A DNA stretch of 64,000 nt from Propionivibrio hellwigii (GCF_041770905.1 NZ_JBEUWX010000001.1:124001-188000); one strand, 5' to 3'; numbered from the stretch's first letter, positions 1 through 9,805 are shown. The notes: generated from the sequence alone by a model not told the origin. Translations and numbers: made by a program.

Positions 1-3000
1 TTGCCGTAGGTAATGGCAGTAAAGCGGCTGGAGCCAGTTCTTTTGCTGCCGGGCATGGCGCTGAAGCCGGTGCTACGAACAGTGTATCTGTTGGTCTGAA
101 TGCAGGTAAGGGTGCGAGCAATAATATTCGTACTGTTGCTATTGGCGATTCTGCCGCAATCGATAGCAATGGTAATAACAATGTTGCGGTAGGCACCCAG
201 GCCATGAATGGCTATGCAGGCAATGCCAGTATTGGTATTGGCGAGCAAGCCGCTTTAGGATCGAAAGGGCAACACAATACGGTAATTGGCTGGACTGCTG
301 CCCGCCACTTGGATGGCGACGACAATATTGCCATTGGCACCCGTGCGAATGATGCTACTGCTGCGGTGCCCCGGACTGTTGCCAATACTGTAGCCTTGGG
401 TTCGGACACCAAAGCAACCGTAAGTGGAGCGGTTGCCTTGGGTAATAAGTCAGTTGCTTCTACTGCTGCTGGTGTGGAAGGAGCTGACCCGCTGAATGCA
501 GTTGCAGCAAAGAATAACGCTACTTGGACTTCTACCGCAGCGGCAGTTTCTGTAGGCGATGTTGCAAATAACATCACTCGTCAAATCACGGGGGTGGCTG
601 CAGGTAAGGAAGATACCGATGCAGTAAACGTTGCCCAGTTGAAGGCGGTGAGTGGTGCAGCCAAGACGCACTACTACAGCGTCAACAGCAGCGAACAAGC
701 TGCGGGCAGCAACTACAACAACGACGGTGCTACGGGAACGGACGCACTGGCCGCTGGCGTCAAGGCCAAAGCGGCACAACGCAACTCCGTGGCCATTGGT
801 AATGAGGCGAAAGTAGAAAATTCGCCGGCCAATCCGTCTAGCAGCTCGATTGCCATCGGCGACAAAGCCAAAGCACAGGGTGATTTGGCGCTGGCTATTG
901 GCCCGGGCGCCACAGTAAGCGGCGAAAGCGCGGCGGGCGGCATTGCCATTGGCTCGGCTGCTACATCGAACAACGGCGGTATGGCAGTGGGTAGCGGCGC
1001 CAATGCCGGCAATGGCACCCCCATGATTCCTGGCCTGCCCGTGCGCCTGAACAACAACGTCGCCCTGGGTGACAGCGCGAAAGTTAAAGACGACACCAAC
1101 TTCCGCGTGGCACTCGGGTCCTTCTCCATCGCGGGCGAATCGAATCTGAATGCAGCGCCCTACAAACCGACGGCAAATGCCAATGTTGCCGGCGTTGCAG
1201 GCCCGGGCGTAGAGCTGGGCGAAGTATCGGTTGGCGGCGATAACACGGCTGGGATGGGGAAAGTTCTCTACCGCCGCATCACCAACGTGGCGGCCGGTGC
1301 GGCCGATACCGACGCAGTGAATGTGAGTCAGCTCAAAGCGGCCACCAACAAGGTCACTGCTGGTGACGGCATCACCGTTACCGATACGGCAAATGCCGAC
1401 GGCAGCACCACCTATAAAGTAGCGGCTGACACCACGCCGCTGACAGTTACCAACGGCAAAGTAACCCCGCCGGCTGCTGGTAATGCGAACAAACTGGCCA
1501 CGGCTGGCGACATTGCCAACGCCATCAACAACAGCGGCTTCCAGGCCACTGCGGGCGGCAACTTGGCCAGTGGCACTACGGCCACTGCCACCACCGTCAA
1601 ACCTGGCCAGAAAGTAACCTTTGCGGCTGGTGACGGATTGACCGTGAAACAGGACCTGGACGCCAACGGCGACCAGAGCTACACCTACGCCCTGAACGCC
1701 CAATCTGTGGTGCAGAGTGCGCAAACCCCGGTCGTGTATACCAAAGCTGACGGCAGCAAGGTCTACAAACACAGCGACGGCAACTTCTACGACAAGCCCG
1801 AAGGTCAACCGGGGGCACAGCAAGTACAGCCTGGCGACGTCATTGCGAGCATGCAGAATGCAGCGGGCAACACCACGACGCCCACCACCCTGGCCAACGT
1901 CAAGGCCGGTGCCAAAGACACCGACGCAGTGAATGTGAGCCAGCTCAAAGGCGCAGCTGATGCTTTGGGCGGCGGCGCGGGCGTCAATACCGACGGCACC
2001 TTCAAAGCGCCCAGCTACACCATCACCAAAACCGATGGCACGAACTACGCTCCGGCCACCAATGTGGGCGATGCGCTGAGCAACCTGAATACTGAAGTCA
2101 TCAAGCCTCTGACCTTTGCGGGCGACAGCGGTGCCAATGTTGAGCGCAAGCTGGGCTCTACCCTGAACGTGAAAGGCGGCGCGGCCGGCACCCTGACCGA
2201 AGGCAACATCGGTGTAGTGGCAGACGCTGCGACCAACACGCTCAATATCAAGCTGGCCCAAAACATTGACTTGGGTAACAACGGCAGCGTGAAGACGGGC
2301 GCCACCCAGATGGACAACAACGGCATCACCATTGCCGCGCCGACTCCTACAGATCCGGCGAACAAGGTAAGCCTGACCAGTGGCGGCCTGAACAACGGTG
2401 GCAACAAGATCAGCAATGTGGCTGACGGAACAGCCCCGAACGATGCGGTCAACCTCAGCCAGTTGCAGGCGATGGGTAAAGCAGCCAAGACGCACTACTA
2501 CAGCGTCAACAGCAGCGAACAAGCTGCGGGCAGCAACTACAACAACGACGGTGCTACGGGAACGGACGCACTGGCCGCTGGCGTCAAGGCCAAAGCGGCA
2601 CAACGCAACTCCGTGGCCATTGGTAATGAGGCGAAAGTAGAAAATTCGCCGGCCAATCCGTCTAGCAGCTCGATTGCCATCGGCGACAAAGCCAAAGCAC
2701 AGGGTGATTTGGCGCTGGCTATTGGCCCGGGCGCCACAGTAAGCGGCGAAAGCGCGGCGGGCGGCATTGCCATTGGCTCGGCTGCTACATCGAACAACGG
2801 CGGTATGGCAGTGGGTAGCGGCGCCAATGCCGGCAATGGCACCCCCATGATTCCTGGCCTGCCCGTGCGCCTGAACAACAACGTCGCCCTGGGTGACAGC
2901 GCGAAAGTTAAAGACGACACCAACTTCCGCGTGGCACTCGGGTCCTTCTCCATCGCGGGCGAATCGAATCTGAATGCAGCGCCCTACAAACCGACGGCAA

Positions 3001-6000
3001 ATGCCAATGTTGCCGGCGTTGCAGGCCCGGGCGTAGAGCTGGGCGAAGTATCGGTTGGCGGCGATAACACGGCTGGGATGGGGAAAGTTCTCTACCGCCG
3101 CATCACCAACGTGGCGGCCGGTGCGGCCGATACCGACGCAGTGAATGTGAGTCAGCTCAAAGCGGCCACCAACAAGGTCACTGCTGGTGACGGCATCACC
3201 GTTACCGATACGGCAAATGCCGACGGCAGCACCACCTATAAAGTAGCGGCTGACACCACGCCGCTGACAGTTACCAACGGCAAAGTAACCCCGCCGGCTG
3301 CTGGTAATGCGAACAAACTGGCCACGGCTGGCGACATTGCCAACGCCATCAACAACAGCGGCTTCCAGGCCACTGCGGGCGGCAACTTGGCCAGTGGCAC
3401 TACGGCCACTGCCACCACCGTCAAACCTGGCCAGAAAGTAACCTTTGCGGCTGGTGACGGATTGACCGTGAAACAGGACCTGGACGCCAACGGCGACCAG
3501 AGCTACACCTACGCCCTGAACGCCCAATCTGTGGTGCAGAGTGCGCAAACCCCGGTCGTGTATACCAAAGCTGACGGCAGCAAGGTCTACAAACACAGCG
3601 ACGGCAACTTCTACGACAAGCCCGAAGGTCAACCGGGGGCACAGCAAGTACAGCCTGGCGACGTCATTGCGAGCATGCAGAATGCAGCGGGCAACACCAC
3701 GACGCCCACCACCCTGGCCAACGTCAAGGGCAACTTGGCTGATACCGCTACTGCTGCGACCAACCCGGCCAATAACGACCGCACGACCTTGACCGCCAAC
3801 GGCAAAGGCAACAACGCCGCCACCGTCAACGACGTATTGAATGCTGGCTTCACCGTACAAGGCAACGGAGTTAACAAAGACTTCGTCACCCACGGCGACA
3901 CCATCAACTTTGCCGACGGCCAAGGCACCGTAGCCAAAGTCACGAGCGCTGGCGGCGTCACCAAGGTTCAATTCGACACCCCGATGACCTACGTTGACCC
4001 CGCAGGAGCTGCCACCAGCACCCCGAGCAACAAGGTGAAACTGGTGGGCGGCAACGCAGGCGCTCCGGTGATTCTGGATAACGTAGCAGACGGCACGGTT
4101 GCTGCCAACAGCAAAGAAGCCGTTAATGGCGGCCAGCTGCACGACTTGAAAGAAAACGGCTTCAAGATTGCTGCTGACAACGGCACGCCTGACACCGTCA
4201 AGCTGACCGAAACCGTTAAATACGCTGGCGACAGCAACATCGTCACCACCGTAACCGACAACCAAATAGGCTTCAAACTGGCCAACAGCATCACTGTAGG
4301 CCCGGCTACTGGTGGCCACCCGGTCACGATTGACGGCAATGCTGGCACCGTAACTGGCTTGACCAACAAAACTTGGAATCCGGCCAGCATCACCAGCGGT
4401 CGTGCGGCAACCGAAGACCAACTCAAAGCAGCCGTTGATGATGTCAGTACCGTAGCCAACAAGGGCTGGGATATTGGCAATGGCGCGCCTGCCGCTGTTG
4501 GTACGGTTAAGCCCGGCAAAAAGGTTGATTTTGTGGCGGGCAACGGTAGCACCAAGGTGGATGTGACGCAGGATGCAACCAGCGGTAACTCCAAAGTAAC
4601 CGTATCGGCTGCGCCCGGCGCATTGCAGTACACCAGCACCAATCATGCTGCAGGCACCAACACGCCCAATGCCGATCAGTTCACGCCGGCTAATCAGGTT
4701 ACCTTGGTCGGGCCCGTTGGCAGTACCACTGGCGTCACCATCAACAATGTGGCGCCGGCTGAGCTGAGCGCGACCAGCAAACAAGCAGTGAATGGCAGCC
4801 AGCTGTATAACACCGGCAGCAGTACGGCAGCTGCGTTGGGCGGCACATCCAGCTTTGACGCTTCTACAGGGAAAGTGACCGCAGGCTTGAATGTGGGCGG
4901 CACGACGCATACCAGCGTACAGGACGCGCTCAATGCCATCAACACCGCGGCGGGTGCGGGCTGGAACCTGAAAGCCAATGGCGGGACAGCCTCCAATATT
5001 GCGCCGAATGGCACAGTGGATGTTGTGAATGGTTCCAACACCAAAGTGACGTTGACTGGCAATACCCTGAAGGTGGATGTGGTAGATAACCCCACGTTCA
5101 GCGGCCCGGTGACGGCCAATGGCGGGCTGACGGTTGGCGGCAATCTGACAGTTGCCCCTGGCGCCAATGTCAATATGGGGAATAACGTCATTCACAACGT
5201 AGCCGACGGCGTAGCGGATACGGATGCTGTTAACGTGCGCCAGCTGAATGCCATTTCTGGCGGGATAAACAATGTTACAAAACTGGTGGGTGAGAACTTT
5301 ACCAATCCAGACGGCACGAAAGCGCTGGACGTGTACGACGTGGCCAAGCAAACGATGACCGAGCATACCAGTGTGATCTCGGCGCTCAACCAGGTTAAGC
5401 GGGAAGGCACCAAATATTCGCATACCCGTGATAATGGCGAGGCACCGATCATTGGCCCGACCAATGACTCCAGCGCGGGTGCACTGGGTTCGACGGCGCA
5501 GGGTGTGAATGCCATCGTTGAGCCTGATGCCGTGAATGCTACGGCCATGGGGCATCGCGCACGCGTTCGCAATGCCGCGGCCCACTCCGTGGCCATTGGC
5601 AATGAGGCCGTAACAGGCGGTGCATCGGCCGTGGCTATAGGCGATGGTGCGCAGGCTCTGGGCAAGAAGTCGATTTCCATCGGTACGGGCAACGTGGTCA
5701 GGGGCGAAAACTCCGGTGCAATCGGTGACCCAACCATCATCAACGCAGCCAATTCGTACAGCGTCGGTAATAACAACACGATCGCCGCGGGGTCGCATGA
5801 TGCGTTCGTGCTGGGCAACAACGTGACGGCTACGGCGGCTAATTCGGTGCATCTGGGTTCGGGCGCCGCGGCGCAGACTGCTGCAACACCGCAGACGGCG
5901 GGCATGACGACTTACAACGTCGGCATCGTCAACGGGGTGGCGTATAACTACGCAGGCGGCACGCCGACCGGGGTTGTTACTGTCGGCGACGTTGGTCAGG

Positions 6001-6386
6001 AGCGTCGCATCCAGAATGTGGCTGCTGGTCAGGTCAGCCCGACCAGTACAGACGCCATCAACGGTTCGCAGCTGTATCAAACTACGATGGCAATCAACAA
6101 CGGCATCTCCACGACAATCAACAACCTGTCCAACAAAATCGACGCAAACCATAATAAGGCTATGGGCGGGGTTGCCAGCGCGATGGCTTCGGCCGGACTG
6201 CCGCAGGCTTATGTGCCGGGTAAGAGCATGGTTGCCATGGGCGCTGCGACGTATCAGGGGCGCACAGCATTGGCGCTGGGCGTATCGACGATTTCCGACA
6301 ATGGCCGCTGGGTGCTCAAAGGCAGTGTCAACACGCACAATCACGGCACGGTCGGCGCAAACGTTGGTATGGGCTATCAGTGGTAA
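1..6386 (+). CDS. Trimeric autotransporter adhesin (YadA/Hia family), 5' end outside window
   Basis: Surface adhesin that would form a homotrimeric stalk anchored in the outer membrane. The frame is open from base 3 to the stop at 6386 (at least 2,127 codons), so the start and signal peptide lie upstream. The N-terminal part is YadA-like head made of VAIG/SVAIGN-type repeats. At least nine neck motifs of the DAVNVSQLK / AVNGSQLY type follow, alternating with stalk segments. A second head-like block lies near the C-terminus (about bases 5450-5880). The last ~90 residues are a YadA anchor ending in Trp, as expected for a Bam-dependent beta-barrel strand. A 1,249-bp segment is present twice in frame. 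The gene is followed after 36 bases by a TpgA-like lipoprotein gene. Family assignment is secure; the ligand is unknown. Confidence 0.95.
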   Translation, partial: AVGNGSKAAGASSFAAGHGAEAGATNSVSVGLNAGKGASNNIRTVAIGDSAAIDSNGNNNVAVGTQAMNGYAGNASIGIGEQAALGSKGQHNTVIGWTAARHLDGDDNIAIGTRANDATAAVPRTVANTVALGSDTKATVSGAVALGNKSVASTAAGVEGADPLNAVAAKNNATWTSTAAAVSVGDVANNITRQITGVAAGKEDTDAVNVAQLKAVSGAAKTHYYSVNSSEQAAGSNYNNDGATGTDALAAGVKAKAAQRNSVAIGNEAKVENSPANPSSSSIAIGDKAKAQGDLALAIGPGATVSGESAAGGIAIGSAATSNNGGMAVGSGANAGNGTPMIPGLPVRLNNNVALGDSAKVKDDTNFRVALGSFSIAGESNLNAAPYKPTANANVAGVAGPGVELGEVSVGGDNTAGMGKVLYRRITNVAAGAADTDAVNVSQLKAATNKVTAGDGITVTDTANADGSTTYKVAADTTPLTVTNGKVTPPAAGNANKLATAGDIANAINNSGFQATAGGNLASGTTATATTVKPGQKVTFAAGDGLTVKQDLDANGDQSYTYALNAQSVVQSAQTPVVYTKADGSKVYKHSDGNFYDKPEGQPGAQQVQPGDVIASMQNAAGNTTTPTTLANVKAGAKDTDAVNVSQLKGAADALGGGAGVNTDGTFKAPSYTITKTDGTNYAPATNVGDALSNLNTEVIKPLTFAGDSGANVERKLGSTLNVKGGAAGTLTEGNIGVVADAATNTLNIKLAQNIDLGNNGSVKTGATQMDNNGITIAAPTPTDPANKVSLTSGGLNNGGNKISNVADGTAPNDAVNLSQLQAMGKAAKTHYYSVNSSEQAAGSNYNNDGATGTDALAAGVKAKAAQRNSVAIGNEAKVENSPANPSSSSIAIGDKAKAQGDLALAIGPGATVSGESAAGGIAIGSAATSNNGGMAVGSGANAGNGTPMIPGLPVRLNNNVALGDSAKVKDDTNFRVALGSFSIAGESNLNAAPYKPTANANVAGVAGPGVELGEVSVGGDNTAGMGKVLYRRITNVAAGAADTDAVNVSQLKAATNKVTAGDGITVTDTANADGSTTYKVAADTTPLTVTNGKVTPPAAGNANKLATAGDIANAINNSGFQATAGGNLASGTTATATTVKPGQKVTFAAGDGLTVKQDLDANGDQSYTYALNAQSVVQSAQTPVVYTKADGSKVYKHSDGNFYDKPEGQPGAQQVQPGDVIASMQNAAGNTTTPTTLANVKGNLADTATAATNPANNDRTTLTANGKGNNAATVNDVLNAGFTVQGNGVNKDFVTHGDTINFADGQGTVAKVTSAGGVTKVQFDTPMTYVDPAGAATSTPSNKVKLVGGNAGAPVILDNVADGTVAANSKEAVNGGQLHDLKENGFKIAADNGTPDTVKLTETVKYAGDSNIVTTVTDNQIGFKLANSITVGPATGGHPVTIDGNAGTVTGLTNKTWNPASITSGRAATEDQLKAAVDDVSTVANKGWDIGNGAPAAVGTVKPGKKVDFVAGNGSTKVDVTQDATSGNSKVTVSAAPGALQYTSTNHAAGTNTPNADQFTPANQVTLVGPVGSTTGVTINNVAPAELSATSKQAVNGSQLYNTGSSTAAALGGTSSFDASTGKVTAGLNVGGTTHTSVQDALNAINTAAGAGWNLKANGGTASNIAPNGTVDVVNGSNTKVTLTGNTLKVDVVDNPTFSGPVTANGGLTVGGNLTVAPGANVNMGNNVIHNVADGVADTDAVNVRQLNAISGGINNVTKLVGENFTNPDGTKALDVYDVAKQTMTEHTSVISALNQVKREGTKYSHTRDNGEAPIIGPTNDSSAGALGSTAQGVNAIVEPDAVNATAMGHRARVRNAAAHSVAIGNEAVTGGASAVAIGDGAQALGKKSISIGTGNVVRGENSGAIGDPTIINAANSYSVGNNNTIAAGSHDAFVLGNNVTATAANSVHLGSGAAAQTAATPQTAGMTTYNVGIVNGVAYNYAGGTPTGVVTVGDVGQERRIQNVAAGQVSPTSTDAINGSQLYQTTMAINNGISTTINNLSNKIDANHNKAMGGVASAMASAGLPQAYVPGKSMVAMGAATYQGRTALALGVSTISDNGRWVLKGSVNTHNHGTVGANVGMGYQW
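657..1905 (+). repeat. Long direct repeat in the adhesin gene, copy 1 of 2
   Basis: 1,249-bp segment that recurs at 2481-3729, offset 1,824 bp (608 codons, in frame). The copies read the same wherever compared, and their translations in several frames on both strands match, which implies near or complete nucleotide identity. The bases just outside (656/2480 and 1906/3730) differ, fixing the ends. It encodes one head-plus-neck-plus-stalk module. Confidence 0.95.
2481..3729 (+). repeat. Long direct repeat in the adhesin gene, copy 2 of 2
   Basis: Second copy of the segment at 657-1905, separated from it by 575 bp of unique stalk/neck coding sequence. Recombination between the copies would delete or duplicate 608 codons without changing frame. 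Confidence 0.95.
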
Positions 6387-6422
6387 GTGTCGGGACAACG
6401 CAAAACAATGGAGAAACAGAAT

Positions 6423-7283
6423 ATGCAAGCAATGAAACGGAAACAGGTGCGGTGCCCCGGTGTATTGACGCCATGGGCGTGCTCGCTGGCACTGCTGGTG
6501 ACGGGGTGCACCTACGCGATTAGCGAAGGGCTGGATGAGCAGGGGAACGCCACCCAGATCATTTTCCCGGAGATCACGCAGAATGAGGCGCTGGAGCGCG
6601 GGATTTTTCCAAACCTGGATAACCTGCGCCTGATCAAGCCCGGCATGACCAAGGAAGATCTGTACTATCTGCTCGGCGTCCCGCATTTCCGTGAAACCCA
6701 CGGCGCGCGTGAATGGGATTACGTATTCAAGTTCCATGATGCGGAAGGCGTCACGACCTGCCAGTACAAGGTGCTTTTTGACACGTCAATGAAAGGGCGG
6801 AATTTCTACTGGAAGCCGGAATCCTGCGCCGATCGGTTGAGCGAGCAAAAGGATGCCACCGCATCGGCTGAACCGCGCAGAATCCGTCTCAAGGCGGATG
6901 CTCTCTTCCCCTTCGGTAAGTTTGCCGAACAAGATATGCGTCCGGCCGGTCGCCAGCAGCTCGACGAGCTGGCAACGGAGCTGAAGTCACTTGATTCTTC
7001 GGCAAGGATTACCATTACCGGCCATACCGACCGTCTCGGCAGCGATGCTTACAATCAGCGGCTTTCGCAGCAACGCGCGGAAACCGTGCGCGGCTATCTG
7101 GCCGCCAGAGGCGTTCCTGGTGCGCAAATGTCGGCGCAAGGCATGGGAGAGCATCAGCCTGTCACTGAATGTGGCGGCAAAATGGCGCGCAAAGAATTGA
7201 TTGCCTGTCTGGAGCCGAACCGCCGTGTCGAGATCGAAGTGACCGGTGAAAAGCCGTTGCAGAAAGCGGCTGGCAAGGAGTAA
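6423..7283 (+). CDS. tpgA: TpgA-like lipoprotein (BamE/SmpA-OmlA domain plus OmpA peptidoglycan-binding domain)
   Basis: Predicted periplasmic lipoprotein that tethers the upstream adhesin to peptidoglycan. The start at 6423 follows GGAG with 9-nt spacing; an in-frame GTG at 6387 is possible but has a poor leader. The signal peptide ends in a lipobox (LLVTGC). An SmpA/OmlA-like domain follows (around LIKPGMTKEDLYYLLGVP), then a C-terminal OmpA-family domain with the ITGHTDRLGS and NRRVEIEV motifs. This architecture and its place directly behind a trimeric autotransporter match TpgA of Acinetobacter sp. Tol 5, which binds the adhesin AtaA and peptidoglycan. Domains are seen in the sequence; the partnership is inferred from synteny. 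An intrinsic terminator lies about 125 bases downstream. Confidence 0.88.
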   Translation: MQAMKRKQVRCPGVLTPWACSLALLVTGCTYAISEGLDEQGNATQIIFPEITQNEALERGIFPNLDNLRLIKPGMTKEDLYYLLGVPHFRETHGAREWDYVFKFHDAEGVTTCQYKVLFDTSMKGRNFYWKPESCADRLSEQKDATASAEPRRIRLKADALFPFGKFAEQDMRPAGRQQLDELATELKSLDSSARITITGHTDRLGSDAYNQRLSQQRAETVRGYLAARGVPGAQMSAQGMGEHQPVTECGGKMARKELIACLEPNRRVEIEVTGEKPLQKAAGKE

Positions 7284-7405
7284 TGCGGCCGCCCGCGCGT
7301 TATGCACCACACACCATCCCTCATTCCCTCATTGGGGGGGCATGGGGTGGTGTTGGGGTTCTTGGATTGGGTAAATCCGCGTAATGCAAGCGCGTGTCCG
7401 CAAAT

Positions 7406-7432
7406 AAAACGGAGCCGGGAGGCTCCGTTTTT
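7406..7432 (+). terminator. Intrinsic terminator after the adhesin-tpgA operon
   Basis: Perfect 8-bp stem ACGGAGCC/GGCTCCGT with a GGGA loop (7409-7428), followed by a T-rich tract and preceded by A residues, so it could act in both directions. It lies between tpgA and the minus-strand dctP stump. Confidence 0.85.
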
Positions 7433-7536
7433 GTTTCCTGCTCCCCGCATGTTCAGTGGGAGATAGACGTTGTAATCATCCGCGGTCAGCGCGTACCTGT
7501 TGTCATGCCGATCCCGTTGCGTGCGCACGGGGCGCA

Positions 7537-7725
7537 TCAATACACGGGCGCGCCTTTGAGCAACGCAGGAATCCACAGTGAAAAGCTGGAGAAGTGAAGA
7601 GCGACGGCTCTAACCGCCGGATAATCAGGCGGGCGTACATCGGCCGAGCGGAAGTCGCGCGCCTGTACGGCTGTTGCGACAAAAGCGGACGCCAGCAGAA
7701 CGGACAAGGGCTTCTTCAGAAACAT
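7537..7725 (-). pseudogene. dctP: Truncated TRAP-transporter solute receptor (dctP), N-terminal stump
   Basis: Reading from the ATG at 7725, the first ~40 residues are a signal peptide followed by ARDFRSADVRPPDYPAVRAV. This is the mature N-terminus typical of DctP-family periplasmic receptors of TRAP transporters. Homology then stops and an unrelated tail ends at 7537 after 62 codons, against ~330 in the family. No dctQ or dctM lies nearby. It is best read as a deletion remnant. DctP-type TRAP receptors accompany hexuronate genes in related bacteria, and a uxaC stump lies 4 kb away, so a lost uronate locus is plausible. Confidence 0.75.
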
Positions 7726-8210
7726 GGTGTTTTCTCCTTGACGGAAAAGTCGCCTTACAGGCAAGGTTGGTATGATGCTGGCTGGCAACCGGATGTTTCC
7801 CCGCCTGTTGACACCCATGCTCCCCAGTCCAAGTACGAGAAAAATATGCCCCTGGGTGATAAGCATGATGCAAGGCGATTTCGTGTTTTTATTACCTTCC
7901 ACACCTTTCGACACATCCCGTAATGCCTTATTTAAGGCGACTCCCTGCATACGTTTTGGCAAGGTTTTACCTTGTGAATCCGGATGAACTGGCATGCCCG
8001 GCGTCGATGCGCCGGTGAAGTCGGGCAGCGCCTGCCCTGTGTTATGCTTGCCTTGTACCTTGCTGCGCCAGCGCGCGTGGTGATTAGCCGTGCGCAATCT
8101 CGGTGGTTTACGCCTTGTTCCTGTTGTCCTCGTGTGTTGTCGCGCTGTTCGGAGAATGGAACAGCGGCCAGCAGGGCGTTTTTGTGTTTTTTAACGAAAG
8201 GAGTTTGTCT
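7726..8210. other. Intergenic region between dctP stump and MliC-like gene
   Basis: Divergent 485-bp region. It should carry the old dctP promoter and the promoter of the lipoprotein gene at 8211. Open frames crossing it have no signal, ribosome site or recognisable family, so I see no gene here. Confidence 0.6.
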
Positions 8211-8612
8211 ATGAAAATGTCGGTATTGATGCTTCCGGTGTGCGCTGCACTGATTCTGGCAGGATGTGTGGACGGACCGCGTCATCACGTGGGTGGGCCG
8301 GATATGCCTCCGCCCGGCCAACCGTCCAGAGCTCCGCTCGCTAACCGGCCGGCCGAGGATCGTTTCAGTTGTGAAAACGGATTGTCCGTGTATATCCGTA
8401 ATCTTGACAATGACCGGATCGAGCTGGCATTGGATGACAAGCGCGCCATTCTGACTCGCGCAGTTTCCGGCTCGGGCGTACGCTACGTCAGTTCCAGCGG
8501 TCTGTTTGGCAAAGGGGCCGAGTGGCATGCAAAAGCCAATGAAGGTTTTTTCGGTTTTGTTGACCCCTATGGCAATCGGGTCGAAACATCCTGCCGCCTG
8601 GCGACGCGCTGA
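8211..8612 (+). CDS. MliC/PliC-type lysozyme-inhibitor lipoprotein
   Basis: Predicted lipoprotein of 133 residues that probably protects peptidoglycan from C-type lysozyme at the envelope. The start at 8211 has AAAGGAG 7 nt upstream. The signal peptide ends in a lipobox (LILAGC), followed by a Pro/Gly-rich linker. The C-terminal ~85 residues fit the MliC fold: FSCENGLSVYIR, then RAVSGSGVRYVSSSGLFGKG (the S-G-x-[RK]-Y and W/F-x-K-G type motifs). Family assignment is by motif pattern only. An inverted repeat follows the stop. Confidence 0.7.
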   Translation: MKMSVLMLPVCAALILAGCVDGPRHHVGGPDMPPPGQPSRAPLANRPAEDRFSCENGLSVYIRNLDNDRIELALDDKRAILTRAVSGSGVRYVSSSGLFGKGAEWHAKANEGFFGFVDPYGNRVETSCRLATR

Positions 8613-8623
8613 ATGTTAAAACG

Positions 8624-8658
8624 GCCGGGCGGCGCGGATGTTGGCGTGGCCGCCCGGC
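8624..8658 (+). terminator. GC-rich inverted repeat, possible weak terminator
   Basis: Perfect 10-bp inverted repeat GCCGGGCGGC/GCCGCCCGGC with a 15-nt loop just after the MliC-like gene. No T-tract follows, so factor-independent termination is doubtful. Confidence 0.45.
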
Positions 8659-8768
8659 GTTGATGGAATCAGCTTTTCCTGCATTGCAAGACAAGGCGGC
8701 AGCGTCGGAGGAATTGAATTCATCGTTCCTGTAGTTTTAAGTTTTAATCCTTGTGAAGGAATGTTCTC

Positions 8769-9755
8769 ATGCAAAATAAACCGGAATGCTATGTGGCGCA
8801 TAAGCAGTTCGAAGAAGTCTATAGCGGTGTGCCGACCTTTATGGGGCTGCCCAGAGTCCACGACAAGCGTGATCTCGGCAAATACGATGTGATTTTTTCC
8901 GGAATTCCGTTTGAGGGGGTATGCACATGGGGCGGCCCGTCCGGTTGCGAACTGGCGCCCAAAACGATCCGCAACGCTTCGATCCGCTATGGCGGTTATC
9001 TGCCGGAGTTCGATGTGGACGTGTTCGATCATCTATCTGCGGCCGACTACGGCGACGTTGCCACGCAAAACGGCGATATCGAGGGAACGATGGCCAATAT
9101 CGAAGCGCGTGCGAAAGAATTGTGGGATGCGGGCGTTTTCCCGATTTCCTTTGGCGGCGACCATTCGGTGGCGTATCCGATCCTGAAAGCGTTGGCGGAG
9201 AAGCACGATGGAAAAATCGGCGTCATCCATCTCGACGCCCATCTGGACAATATGGATACCTTTGGCGAATACAAGTACGCGCGCTGCTCGCCACTGCGCC
9301 GGACATACGAGCTTCCCGGCATCGATCCGAAAAATATCGTCCATGTCGGCATCCGCGGCCCGCGCAACAATCCGAAAGGTATGCAGGCGGCGCGCTCGGT
9401 CGGGGCGACGGTGATCAGCAGCTTCGAATGCAAGGCGCCAGGCGGCATCGAATCGGCCATCCAGCGTTCGCTCGACATCGCCGGCAAAGGAACGAAAGCG
9501 ATCTATGTCACGCATTGCAGCGATGCGCTCGATGTGGCGCATAACCCGGGCGGGCCGGCTGACCCGTGCGGGTTGTCGACGTATGAAATGGCCTGCTTCC
9601 TGCGCGGGGTTGCCAGTGCGGGTGTACAGGGCTTCGATTTCGTGGAAATCTATCCGCCCACCGACCCCAACAATGTCTCCAGCCATGTGTGTGCCTGGAT
9701 GTGCCTGTACGTTTTGAGTGGCCTGGTCGAGGCCAGAAAACGCCAGGCACGCTAA
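8769..9755 (+). CDS. Ureohydrolase (arginase/agmatinase family) with atypical metal motif
   Basis: Protein of 328 residues related to agmatinase and arginase, which hydrolyse guanidino compounds to urea and an amine using two metal ions. The start has GAAGGA 9 nt upstream. Two family motifs are intact: the GGDHS histidine and DAHLD. The third motif, normally S-x-D-x-D-x3-P, reads THCSDALDVAHNPGGP; aligned on the conserved PG, the first bridging Asp is replaced by Cys and an extra His and Ser lie beside it. Substrate therefore cannot be assumed to be agmatine. A 35-residue membrane peptide and a PutP-type symporter follow closely, suggesting uptake and hydrolysis of one guanidino substrate. 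Fold assignment is firm; function is open. Confidence 0.85.
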   Translation: MQNKPECYVAHKQFEEVYSGVPTFMGLPRVHDKRDLGKYDVIFSGIPFEGVCTWGGPSGCELAPKTIRNASIRYGGYLPEFDVDVFDHLSAADYGDVATQNGDIEGTMANIEARAKELWDAGVFPISFGGDHSVAYPILKALAEKHDGKIGVIHLDAHLDNMDTFGEYKYARCSPLRRTYELPGIDPKNIVHVGIRGPRNNPKGMQAARSVGATVISSFECKAPGGIESAIQRSLDIAGKGTKAIYVTHCSDALDVAHNPGGPADPCGLSTYEMACFLRGVASAGVQGFDFVEIYPPTDPNNVSSHVCAWMCLYVLSGLVEARKRQAR

Positions 9756-9805
9756 AACGAGGTCAATCCTTATCCAGCCCCCGTCTAGCCCTTTCAGGAG
9801 TGCGT

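Noticed and set aside
450..6737. A 2,095-codon open frame on the minus strand across the adhesin gene
   Set aside because: It mirrors the codon bias and repeats of the plus-strand adhesin gene, has no ribosome site or family resemblance, and repeats with the DNA duplication. It is a shadow frame.
8613..8768. A guanidine riboswitch upstream of the ureohydrolase
   Set aside because: Looked for because of the gene's possible substrate; the conserved ykkC/mini-ykkC elements were not found, only a GC hairpin from the previous gene.
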